Of a stretch of DNA of 64,000 bases, positions 49,903 to 61,699 are shown piece by piece (position 1 is the first letter of the stretch; every line of letters starts with the position of its first letter). The translations under genes and the position numbers were made by a program. This DNA is from Hybos culiciformis. Lineage: Eukaryota > Arthropoda > Insecta > Diptera > Hybotidae. The notes below the pieces were generated by a model. The model made no database searches and was not told the origin of the DNA. It saw nothing but the letters and a program-made list of their open reading frames with translations. The stretch is taken from assembly GCA_964007475.1 (NCBI GenBank), contig OZ023273.1:34284436-34348435 (forward strand), written 5' to 3'.

Positions 49903-52310
49903 AATCAACGTTACGTTGGCATAAATCAAAGAAGAATACTATTGTTATCACTTCTTTTATACAACCTATGGAAAAAACGACACAACGGCAAATCAATATA
50001 TATCAATTGTAATCCAGCTCGAAAATTTAAATGCAAGAATTATAGATAATGCTAAAATTATTTAAATTCACTTATGTAATTACATTACAATCTTTTCATT
50101 GTCATAAAGTTAAAACAACATATATCTTTTAAAAGACAAGTTAACTATATAATAGTACAAAATTAATATTTATTTTCCAAAAATTTTTAACTTAATAATA
50201 CGCAAATTTTTATTTACATATATTATTTTTGTTTCTAGAAGTATTAGCCTTTTTTTTATTCTAATGACAGCTTTCACATTTTCAACCTATGTTTATGTAC
50301 ATATTTTATATTCATGTATTGTGAATTTTGTATACGAGTTTAAAAAATTGTAAGCAATTAAAATAATTGAATTTAAATGAACTTTGAATTTAAATAAATA
50401 TTTATTATGAAATTTAATTTCATTTTATATGAATGGTAAATTTACCAATTTCAGTTTATATTTTTTAATGAAATTCAAACAATTATAAAATAATAACGAT
50501 AATGATGCAATAATAATAATAATAGTAACAATAACAACATTATTTTCAATTCAGTATCAAAAATTTGTGTTTTTCCTTTTTCAAAATATAATTGTTTGCG
50601 GTCTAATCTTGGAAATATTTTTTGAATAAGGTTTATAGATTTAAAAAAATAAAAATTACATTATACATATAAGCCTACATACAGGCATTTATATTTTTTT
50701 ATTATTAGGAATTTTTAAACAAAATTACAATAATTTTAACCGTTAATGTTGTTTCATAACGAGATTCTGAAACTTATCTCTTGGGAAAATATTTGGAATT
50801 TCATTGGAAAATACAATAAAACTATTATAATAGGTGTGCATAAACCTAATTAATAAATATTAAAATTTTCTATTCACATTTATCTTATGGCTAAAAACCT
50901 GTTTTCGATTTTACTCTATTTTTTTTTGTATGTACTTAAAATAATTGGATTTTCCAATAGCAAGGATGTATTATTTATTTTTTGAACAAAATATAAAAAA
51001 TAATTTTTTATCCTCATATTATATGCAAAGAAAACAAAATTTATTTATAAGGAAAATTCAATGAATTTTGATTGTTAAGCTATATAAATATTTTTTTATA
51101 CATGCAGAAAAAAATTGGTTCCGCTTTGAAATGTCATTTGCAAAAATAATATTATTTAAAATATGTATAATAGTTTTTCATCTTAACTAATTTATTTTTT
51201 ATAATATGCGAAAATATTATGGTTTATTATGTAGGGAAAGAGTTTAATTCAAAATGTAAGAGATAATAAACATATAAAAAATTTTTGCTTCTATAATTGA
51301 ATATAAAATTGATATGATCAATAAAGAGTTAACATTTTCCATCCTATGTACATGTACATATACCTACAAATAAAATAAATATTATTAGTTAGAACATTTA
51401 TCTTTTATGTGTAATTTTTTTTTTTTCTAACTTTAAAAGTACTTTATATAATAGTTTTACATCTGAAAAACTTTGTAATACAAAAAATTCTTCGAAGTGT
51501 GCCTACAGCTTTTTTATTACACCATAAATAAGTAAATAAAAATCCAGCTTCAATACTGTAGTAAAAAGTTTATTTCCCCGATATATGGAGCATAATTTCA
51601 CCTTTGGAAGTAAAATTTCATAAAAAGTTCAATTCTTTCTTTTATATATAGAATTTTATATTTCTTACTCGAAACAAAAAAAAATACAGTAGCTATTTGT
51701 GATTTTCCTTTAACTTTGTATTCATGATTTGTAAAACGTTACATAATATTATTTTCTGATCTGAACATACAAATCTTTTTTCATATAATAATAATAGTAA
51801 AAAAAAAAAAAGAAACAGGAATAAATTTTTTTTTTCAAATTTGTAAAAGAGTTGGTCAACAATAACATAAAGATATTGTTTATTATTTATTCAAATTTAA
51901 TATTATTTCCATCAATTTTGAAAGAACATATAACCCAAGGATAAGTATCATTTTCCCAATAAATATTTTTGTAAGAGTAGAAAATTTCAAAAGGTTATGT
52001 GAACTAAATATAATGTTATTCTGTCTGTGTATTTTGAGAACAATTACATTCATCTTCATCATGCATTTCTGAAATACATAAAACTATGTATCTTCATATA
52101 AAATAATATACATATTGCATAATACTGTTTTAATATATAAAATTATTGTCTTTAATATTATATGAATTAAATTAAATCAATTTTGTTTGATTTCTATAGA
52201 AATTAGAAATTATTCTCATTATTTATTGCATATTTGATATTGCATTTCAATTAATGAAAATTGAGGCAAAAGTATAAATTTAAACTTTATTTATTAATTT
52301 AAAAATTTGA
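49903..52310. other. AT-rich DNA, nothing recognised
   Basis: Only simple repeats such as the AAT-rich patch near 50505-50540. Confidence 0.55.
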
Positions 52311-52359
52311 GATTAATCGTATTCTCACATTCATATCAAAACAACGCAACGTTTATATT

Positions 52360-52540
52360 GGCTACATAGCTATGAAATTTGCTAAATAGCCCCCTCCTCG
52401 GAATCCTGGGATCATTTCGGGTCTTTTGCCAAATAATTCGCAAAATTTCAGCCAAATCCGCCCAGTTCTTTTGGCATGATGAAGACAGGGAAACAGAAAA
52501 ACAGAGAAATAGACAGAGAATTTTTTTTTATTTAGTAGGT
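52360..52540 (+). mobile_element. ACAGAGAA-ended element, copy 2 (truncated)
   Basis: Matches the right part of the 45.8-kb element: CCCCCTCCTCGGAATCC, TTTCAGCCAAATCCGCCCAG, GAAACAGAAAAACAGAG, AATAGACAGAGAATTTTT. The left part is missing. Confidence 0.65.
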
Positions 52541-52607
52541 AAAATTCCACAAGAATTCATTTAAACGTACGCATCAAAAATATTTTGGCATTATAAGTAT
52601 GTATAAT

Positions 52608-52823
52608 CATAGATTAAGAATACAGAAAGATAGGAAGCTTCATACAACATTTTTTCAGTCTTTTTTGGTATTTTATTGTGAAGGTGTTAGTAAAACTAAA
52701 TAAAATTCTTTTCATACATTGATAATTATCACGTATTTTATTTTGTTTTACTAACACATTGATTTAAAAATACCAAAAATAATGTTGTATGAAGTTTCCA
52801 TCTTTCTGTATTCTTAATCTATG
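52608..52823. mobile_element. Foldback MITE, 216 bp, with 7-bp target duplication
   Basis: The left arm CATAGATTAAGAATACAGAA ... GTTAGTAAAAC is matched by the reverse complement of the right arm over about 95 bp with few differences. The element is flanked on both sides by GTATAAT. High arm identity and an intact duplication suggest fairly recent insertion. No coding capacity. Confidence 0.85.
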
Positions 52824-53575
52824 GTATAATATATTTAGATGTGGAACCATCATATTAAATTTATTTCTTATCATTATGGGATTTGAAAAATTAATAATTA
52901 TTTTTGTTCTTTTAAAATAAATATAGTTCAATAGAAAAAAAATTGTTTTCTATGTTTACATCGTATTTTAGAATAAAAAAGGGTATGTTTAGAAGAAGTC
53001 TCAACAATAGTGAGCGCAGATGAACTCGATTAAGCTAACTTTAATTCATATGTTTGCTGAAATTTTTTCATCCTGATGATGCGGATTAGAAAATTCTATG
53101 TGTAGTTTTTCTGCATACTATTTCGATTTATTTTCTGTATAATTAGAAAAAGAAAAGAAAAATCGTATCGTTGTGATTTTTCAATTATCCTCCCACAATT
53201 TATTTTGTAAAATTTTAATCTTTTTTTCTATGATTTTTTTTTTAAATCTAATATAAGCATAAATACGTTACATTATATGTATATCCTATTATAAAGATAG
53301 AGAATAAGTAACATTCCGTAATCCTTTATTCTGCTTGCACACATATGTATGTATAGAATAATTAATTTTATATAAATATCGCACAACCAGAGTAAGATCT
53401 TACTATTCTTTGACTATAATAGATATAAAAAAGTCAAAGCATTAAAATTATCTACATTCTAAAATTTCTGCGATGCGTAGAACAAATTTAAAAAAGAAGA
53501 CTTTTGGCAAATAATTTTTTTCTCAAAATTTTACTAAAAAAATTTTTTTTTAAGTCGTAAAAAAGGTTTCATTAA

Positions 53576-54112
53576 GAGCCCTCCATGTGAAATTCTGTTT
53601 TCTATTTCTGTTTTCTATTTTTGCAGTTTTTTTTGTTTTATTTTACAGAAAATAAACGGCCGTGAAAAATGCGACAAAAATTGTACGGAAAACACCTCTA
53701 CCAGAAAATCACAAAACTATATTTGAATTTTATTTCTGTGCAGAAACTGTAATTTATCAAAAAAATAAAAAAATTCTTAGAAATAAATGAAATTAATTAA
53801 AAATTGTTTAGGAAATTAAAGAAATTCAAAATTTCACGTCACCAGCCCTGGAGAGTGGTATTTTAGCTTTAATTCTGCGTTTGAGATTTTTTATTATCTT
53901 TTTCCTTTACTTCAGAATCCAAGCAAATATGTTCAAGTTTTTTAAAGGCTCATTTGGACCAAAAAACTCGAAATTTAAAAAATCCGCCTCACCCTGGAGC
54001 CAGTTATATACTCTCTAACATATCAAAAAATCACTTCAGTCTAGATTGTAGTAACCCTACAATCAAAGCCAAACTAAGACCAATTTTTTGCAATTTTTCA
54101 CATTGAGGGCTG
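53576..54112. mobile_element. TTAA-flanked inverted-repeat element, 537 bp
   Basis: GAGCCCTCCATGTGAAA at the left and, reverse complemented, CAGCCCTCAATGTGAAA at the right (15 of 17 match), each directly bordered by TTAA. TTAA duplication is typical of piggyBac and Kolobok elements. Non-autonomous; no transposase frame. I cannot choose between those superfamilies. Confidence 0.72.
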
Positions 54113-54317
54113 TTAAATGAGAAAAATATAAAACTAGAGAAAACTGGAAAAATGTTGAAGAAAAAATTCGCAAATAATCTTTCAACTTATGATAACTGCA
54201 GTTTCACACTTCAGTAATTTAAAAATTACAAAAACAAGTTCAATATCGATTAATGTGAAACTCCTTGCGTGGGCACTATTACTCTAAATTCTACATTAAA
54301 ATTAGATTTTTTTAAAA

Positions 54318-54613
54318 GACGAATAATGGCCGGCGACAGTTTAGTCTAGTACAAAGTATAAAACCAATCATTAAAGGTGACGTGAACCCATAAAAATTTT
54401 CCACACACTTCAAGAAAAAAAAAAAAAATTGAGAAAAAAGACGGAGAGTAAATTTTTTTTTCTATAAATACGCGCACATTTATCTCGCGCTATTCAATCA
54501 TCATTTGGATCTGGAAGTGTTTGGATCGTAAAAATAGAGAAAATTTTTATGGGTTCGCATCACCTCTAATGTATTTATTTTTTATACTAGGCTTTCGCCG
54601 CCCATTATTGCAT
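54318..54613. mobile_element. Foldback element with about 75-80 bp imperfect inverted repeats
   Basis: The left arm AATAATGGCCGGCGACAG ... GGTGACGTGAACCCATAAAA is mirrored at the right by AATAATGGGCGGCGAAAG ... GGTGATGCGAACCCATAAAA (reverse complement). The inner 27 bases are nearly exact. The loop includes ATACGCGCACATTTATCTCG. Target duplication unresolved. Confidence 0.65.
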
Positions 54614-54929
54614 CATTTCTGATGGTTCGGACTTTTTCTCTTCGAAGCTGCACATTGCAATAGCGTATTTTGTAGGGGGCCCATATTTTCCAATTTTAGC
54701 AAAAATTGATTTTCTTAATTCTCACACACAAGAAAAAAAAACAACATTAAAAAATTTTGAATTTTTTTTTATAATTTTTGGACCGGTTTTTTTTTTAATT
54801 TTTACAATAAAAATGCAAATAGTTGAAAAATTTTCGAAATAAAAATAAATTAAACCAAAAAATCTGTTGGAGAGAAACGGAAAGATCACTGGGGCTCAAT
54901 AATGGACAAAAAAAAAATTTGGCAAAAAA

Positions 54930-54969
54930 TGTCAACCGTAACCTTAAACTGTCAACCGTAACCTTAGAC
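54930..54969. repeat. 20-bp tandem duplication
   Basis: TGTCAACCGTAACCTTAAAC is immediately followed by TGTCAACCGTAACCTTAGAC, one mismatch. Confidence 0.85.
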
Positions 54970-54974
54970 GGGCG

Positions 54975-57900
54975 TGAAATTTTCCTCTGCGTCTTCAAAA
55001 TGTTACAAATTTCATAGTTTTTGAAATAAAATTCAACATAAATTAGATCATTCAACGCAAGTGAAAACAATCATTTGAACTGAATTTTTTTGAATATGTA
55101 CAATATTATTGCTTGGATTGGCTTGATGTAATAGGGTGTTATAGTTATGTAATTCAGCATCATATAATAAGGAAATCTTCGTTCATATGAAGGAAGATAA
55201 AGGATCTAAAATTAACGTTCATTGAAGTGAATGCACTTAGATAACTAATTTGTTAACATAAAAATGCATTTAAAAAAGATTGTATGAAAAAAAATCCAAT
55301 TGCTTTAACGAAATTTATATACGTAGATACATACATATAAATTTTCATCCCCGTTGAGGGTATTTTTTGTTAAATTAATTTATTAAAATGGAATTGAGAA
55401 TTACTTAAATTGAATATTAAATTAAATTTTCAACCCACAATATTATTGCTTAATAAAATTGTCATATGGTAAAAAAAAATTAAGGTAATTTTAAATAAGA
55501 TTCAGATAAAATTAATGTTTCTACATTTTGGTCGCTTAATGAATTATTTATCACACATTGTAGATTTTATCTGATATTTTATTTTCCTAATTATAATTTT
55601 AACTTAGCTGCTTAGCTTAGACTATTCAAATTAAATTTAAAGAATTTATCAATTTTTTATTTATAAAAAAAAGCACTTAGATATATAGACACTTAGTCAG
55701 TGGCAAATTGTTCCAACTGGTACATAAACTAAATATCAGAAGATAATAGAGGGTCTAATGGTTGTAGCTAGAACTTAATTATTTCAGTTAATTATTATTT
55801 TTGTTCTATTAAGTGTTTAGGTAAAGGTATATCATATACCCAACCCACTAAGAAGAACGAGGATAAATTAACGTATAAAAGTAATAATTGCGAACTGAAT
55901 TTTAACCGCAAAATATCTTTTCTCCGGTTAAAATTTTTATTATTTTTTTGAAACTGAATTTGTCGAGGTTAAAATATATTTTTTACACTGAGTTGCGAAA
56001 GGGAGGTCTTAATCCCTGCAGCCCAGCAGGACACATGCGAATAAAGTGGTTTTTACTTTTTTTTCTCAAAGAACACGCAAAAAGAGTTTCGCTTGTATAG
56101 CTGTCGTTGTCGAGAGCAAAATTCATGGAACTAGTAATAATGACTATACTATTGGTTGTTATACCCTGATTCTAAACGATACGAATTAAAAATATATAAC
56201 AAAGACACGAGATAAAAAATTTAGAAATAAATTATTTAAATAATGATAAAGCAAAAAAATATAAAATTAAATATCCATGAATGAAAAAAAATCGATAATT
56301 TCAAATCATTGATATTGAAATTTTCATTCCTTTATTTGTGATTAAAAATTTTTGTTTAAGATTTTAAGAAATAAGATAACTTTAAATTTGATATCTTTCT
56401 ATATTGATTGTATCTATATTTCTAACTTCTAACTACATACATTACAATATAAAAAAAAAAATTGTCTTTGACTATTTTGTCTCTATGAATAAAAATTTAT
56501 AAATATTAATGAAAGAAGTTCATTAATTCTTAGTGAATAATTAATCACTTAATGCTCTGAGAAACTAGTGCCGAAACATTGTTAATGAAATAAATATGTT
56601 GTACATCCATTTTTGGATCCTTTTAATTATATTGTTTTTACAAAATAATTTTTAAGTTATTGTTTACAGTATGAACTCTTTGACAATAATAAATGCCTGA
56701 GAATTTTCAAAAATAAAATCGTTATGAATCTGATTATCAGATGATCTTGCCAAATATTGCAAATTATTTAAATTATTTAAAATTTCTGAAAGCATACTAA
56801 AAACAAACGAGCTTTCAAGTGATTTTATTCAAATCAATAAATATCAAAATAGTTTGAACCATCAAAATAAATTTAAATAAAATTAAAAATAAAGATATAT
56901 CCATAACATTTTATGTATTATAACAATAATAAAGAATACATTTTCTCGCTTGGTATATTTTAAATGAAATTGTCACTTACAACAAACTTTTTTCGTATAT
57001 ATAATTTAAGTTTGGCTGCTTGAATAATTTGATTTTTCCATAGATGATTTTCAAAATATTTTTGAAATTTCCCAAAAAAAAAAATTAAAAAAATATGTCA
57101 CTTTTAACTTTTAATTTGTATACAAAAAGGATTAACAAAGAATCCTTTTTCCCAATGGGTGGGCAAAAATAAATAGTATAATAACTGTATTATGTAAGTT
57201 AATTTGGTTTTCCAAGATTAAATTTTACACAAAGGAAAAAGGATTTCTTATAAAATATTTTACTGATTTAAAAACAATTTAAAATATATTTCAATGAAAA
57301 TCATAAAAGATAATTTAATTTAAGAAAAGGTTAATTATAAAATTATTGCGTAAAAGTGACTGAAGAAGAATTTGTGGTTACAAAGCACAATATATAGTGT
57401 CGACGGTATGTCGACCGATTCGGAAAGTAAGCTGTAAAATATACTTGTTTGTGTCTCAACAAAAAACAAAATCCTATCATATAAGTCTTACATAATTTTA
57501 GATTTTGCAGCTTTGAATTGTTTTCCTGAAATAGGGTAAAGAGTCTTTTCTTAAGAATTTAGCCCCTTGTGCTGTGCTTACAAGAATAAGGAATATTGCA
57601 ATAAAAAAAAAGAGTTTTCGTAATAGATAATTTAAGTTCCCAAAAGTTGGGAAAAGCTTTTATGTGTTGCCATAAGTTTTATTTAAATTATTAACTTTAA
57701 AAGAATCAACATAATTCTACATAACTAAATATTTTGCATTATGCAAATATATATCAAAAAAGTTTTATTTAAAGAATATTTTCTTTAAAAAATTATTGCT
57801 TTGTGTATTATACTTAAAATGGAATAAAACTTAAAAAAAAAAAACTTTTTAAAATTTTAGAAAACTTTTTATTTCACCTTTTTAAATATTTCATGTTTAA

Positions 57901-59880
57901 AAACCATGCAACATTAAAAAATTATATGAGTTATGTTTGCCTGATATTTTATTTTATTTTTTTGAAATGTGAATTTCGAAACTTTTTTGAATTTAGATTT
58001 GGACTTGATCTAAAGACTAAAAAAAGTTAAAATTAGGTTTTTTTTAATGTTTCAAATTATAAGCTTTGCTCACATTTTTTTTACATAATGTTATTCTAAT
58101 TACATATATTCATTGTAAAAAATTTGTCAGATAAATTATTTTTCTTTAAACGCCTCAAATATTTGTAAAAAATTTAAGGTAAACTAAAGTTAATAATAAT
58201 ATTATAGTCCATTGGATGGTTTCCGTTCGTTACTTAATTTTTAAATTAGTCATAACTCGATATAAACGTTACAAATTCAATCTTAAATTAAGTAAGATAT
58301 CTAATTATAGCAAAATTATAAAAACTTTCATATATTATTGAGTTTATTTCAAGGTCTTTCGAATATTTAATAAAGAAAATTTAAGTTTTATTTATGTGCA
58401 GAGACACCGTTTCAAACAATTTTTCCTTTAATTGTCGTAGAGAATAATCTCATTCAGGATTTATAATTTCCAAAAATTATGTGTTAAAATAAAATTAAAG
58501 AAAACTTGCGGTCCATTTGTGCATTCATCAAAAGGATAACTTGTACATTGTTTATTTTTATGTTTTTTATGCTATTAAAAAAACTTTTTAATATAAATTT
58601 ATTTTTTTCTTCAAAATTGTAATCGCAAGGATTTAATACTCAGATGGTTGTTGGAGTGAGTTTTCCCTCCTACTTTGAATGTTTTGTAAATAAAAAAGTA
58701 TTTAAAAGTTTTTAATGAACAAAAAGTCCATAAGGATTTAAAAAAAAATAAAATAAATAACGTTGGAGAAAACACAGAAAAAATTAAAAAACAAAATATA
58801 TGTATATATTTTTCTGTAATAATTAAAATTATAATAAAGTTTCTTTTTATCTGCAATTTAAAATTTTTTGAATAAATAAAATAAAATCATTTTTGTGTAA
58901 AACTGAGATTATTTAAAATGGCTTGGTTGGATGAAAAGAGTTTAAGCGAAAAACAAAAAAAAAATTATAATAATTAATTTTAATTTAATTTAAATATTAT
59001 GTTAAGAAATTTATACTTTTTTAGATGTGAAAAGATTAAAAATATTTTTTAATTAAAACTTAAGAGACAAAAATAATAATTTTAATTTTTAACGTCAAAT
59101 GAGTTATAGTTATATTATATGTATATTTGTTTACAAACATTATTTTTCTTGTATTTTTATCTTTTATTTACTGTGAAATTTGTAAATTATCAAGTATTCA
59201 AATGAAAATATGAAATATTATTTTGTTGACGGAAAAAGAGACTAAAAAAATAAATTAAATAAATTTCCTTAATATTTTATTCTTTAAAATGTGAACTATC
59301 AAATTTTTCGAGTACGGAAATTGTTTTGAATATAAATATATTTAATTAGGTATTTTAATTTTCTGATATTTTATTTCGTCCTTAGTTATTTTGTTATTAG
59401 TTTTTATTTTTAAATCTCTTCAAGTATTGGTCAAAGTTTTTATTTACGGTAGTAATTGTCATTTTATCATTTCGAGTGCACCCACATGAAATTAACATAT
59501 AATATTCAGATATTATTTAAAATCTTTATAATGCACGCACAAAAATGCAACGCTGTATTTTGCTTTTATTAATTAATTTCTAGTTTACTTGTACATGTAT
59601 AGTGTACAGTGTGCTTAAGATTTTTAATTTAAAATAAATAATAAAATGTTTTTTAATAATTACATAAACACTAGGTATATTTTTTGTACAATGTCTTCCT
59701 CAAATCGCTTTTTGTGCAACATTCTCAAAGACTCCCATAAGCAATTAAACGGTTTGTACAACTACCTTTGCTGCGCAAATTATTTAAATTATTTTAATGT
59801 GTTGGGGATCGTTATGTTGTATTTAGTGCTATAGAATTTAGATCACTAAATGGAGTATTATATTCGTCAATACACATGCA
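54975..59880. other. AT-rich DNA, no gene seen
   Basis: A G+C-richer patch at 55990-56170 (TCCCTGCAGCCCAGCAGGAC) has no recognisable frame. Frames at 58611-58856 and 59646-59834 lack domains. A GTCGACGGTATGTCGAC motif stands at about 57398. Confidence 0.5.
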
Positions 59881-59883
59881 ATC

Positions 59884-59990
59884 ATTTAGATGCACTTGCG
59901 TAAATAATGAAAAAATTTAGATGCATCAGCGTATATAATGAAAAAATTTAGATGCATCAGCGTAAATAATGAAATCATTTAGATGTTTCG
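59884..59990. repeat. 31-bp tandem repeat, three and a part units
   Basis: ATTTAGATGCAYYWGCGTAWATAATGAAAAA style units start at 59884, 59915, 59946 and 59977, exactly 31 bases apart; the last is partial. Confidence 0.88.
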
Positions 59991-60100
59991 TATTGAATAT
60001 TACGTAATACCTAAACAAACATAATATCTCTCACAATATTTCAATACAGCCAAATACAAAAAAAAAATGAGAAAAAATGAGAAGAAAAAATATTCTCTCT

Positions 60101-60329
60101 TTGCAACTACCTCTCCCCTACGCATTAAAACAGTATATTGGATATGTAAACAAAATTTGTTATACAAGTCGTTCTGTATTTACACAAAAATACATTGACA
60201 CTTGTCAATTTATATCACTCGACCTTCGGCCTCGTGATATAAGTATTGACTCGTGTCAATGTATTTTTGTGTACACAGAACTCTTAATTAATAACAAATT
60301 TAATTTACATATACAATAATCTACTATTT
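60101..60329. mobile_element. Palindromic foldback MITE, copy 2
   Basis: Same family as 34196-34432: TTGCAACTACCTCTC at the left, CATTAAAACAGTATA, arms meeting at TCACTCGACCTTCGGCCTCGTGA, and AATCTACTATTT at the right. The open frame 60077-60319 is just this palindrome translated and is not a gene. Confidence 0.82.
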
Positions 60330-61470
60330 CTGTTATATGTATTTTCCATTTATCTTTTTATTGCACGTGAATATATACATGTATATATAATCATAGAAAT
60401 TTTGTTATGCATGTATAAATCAAACATAATCTTATCGATGCAATATCATTAATATTATATTTTATCTAATCAATTTTTTTTTTCAAGTTTGACACTAAGC
60501 AATTAATCAAAGTGTTTTATTAAGTATAATATTGTTTTTTCTTTAAATAAATTACTTTTAATATATCATAGTCAATGTGAACACAATTCTATGTTCTTAT
60601 TTAAAATTGCACATTAATTTAATTTCATAAAATAATAATAACTTTTTATGATCCTTTTCTACCTATATAAATATCCAATTATTAAAAAAAAAAATCCAAC
60701 CATGAAATTGGAAAATTATAAGACTTGACTTAAAGAAAATTCAGAAAACAAATTACTACAGATATTGTAATAAAAAACTTTTTCAATTCAATTCAAAAAT
60801 ATATAATATATATATTTATATATATATTCATTCATAACTTTTTCTATTACATAAATTTCCTGAAAAATATTCACTATATAATTATGCTATATTAAAAGTA
60901 TGATTTATCATTAAAATATATTTTATAACTTTTAAAGCAATTTTATTATGAAAATATAATATTTAATTTTTTTTTTATCAGGACATACGAGTATATTCTC
61001 TTAATTTATTAATTATGTCGAGTGTATAATGAAATTAATAATAATATAATAATATAAAGGAATTAATAAATAATGTTGTATGTATTTTTGTTTAACTTAT
61101 TTGAATTAATTCAGACTTTTTACTGTGATAAAATAAAATGTCTGTATTAATACATATGTATGTATTCATCAAATTTAATGCATCGACATGACAAACATAT
61201 AGACTAGATTACGTGGCATGATACTGACCCAACAAAATTATGTAATGTGTATATTGACTTTGTTCTCAACTTTAAATTGCTCCATGAAGCTTTTATTTGG
61301 TTGACAAATCATTAGTTCTTCTCTATATTAACGTAATTTTATAACAAAGTTTTCTATTTTCAAAATTTTAAAAATATAAAATGTAAAATATACGGTCGAA
61401 TTAATTATTACTTTAAAAATAAATGTAATGTGCACGTATTTATAATATACTTAATATTTAAATATAAAAA
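60330..61470. other. AT-rich DNA, nothing recognised
   Basis: ATATATA-rich tracts; no exon or repeat boundaries seen. Confidence 0.6.
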
Positions 61471-61477
61471 AAATTTC

Positions 61478-61690
61478 AGCTCTGTCTCTCTATCTTCAAT
61501 CACGCCCAAACCGGTTTGGCTGAGATTTTAGAATTAAGTAGCCTAAGGACTCGAGATGGTTATATGGAACTAGAAATTTTGATCAGAGATCCCATCGTTA
61601 GGGCCGATAAAATGTTGCGTTTGATCAGAATTGATTGTTTAGAAGACTAGATGTCGAAAGGCACCCATCCGAGCTTGGGCCTTATTATAA
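61478..61690 (-). mobile_element. ACAGAGAA-ended element, copy 3, opposite orientation
   Basis: On the minus strand it reads GGTGCCTTTCGACATC, TAGTCTTCTAAACAATC, CATTTTATCGGCCCTAAC, AAATTTCTAGTTCCATATAA, CAGCCAAACCGGTTTGGGCG, TGATTGAAGATAGAGAGACA, colinear with 45.9-46.35 kb. More diverged than copy 1. Confidence 0.65.
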
Positions 61691-61699
61691 TTATGAAAA

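Noticed and set aside
49550..49929. Frames on both strands near 49.7 kb
   Set aside because: Inside the 2.35-kb inverted-repeat element, overlapping each other, with no transposase motif.
52362..52564. Overlapping frames on both strands
   Set aside because: They lie in a truncated dispersed element and have no protein signature.
54823..55070. Overlapping frames on both strands
   Set aside because: Coincide with a 20-bp tandem duplication and A/T runs; no domain.
57395..57420. GTCGACGGTATGTCGAC near-palindrome
   Set aside because: Short and isolated; no further structure around it.
60077..60319. Open frame of 80 codons
   Set aside because: It is the palindromic MITE read through; the same sequence at 34.2 kb is not open in the same way.
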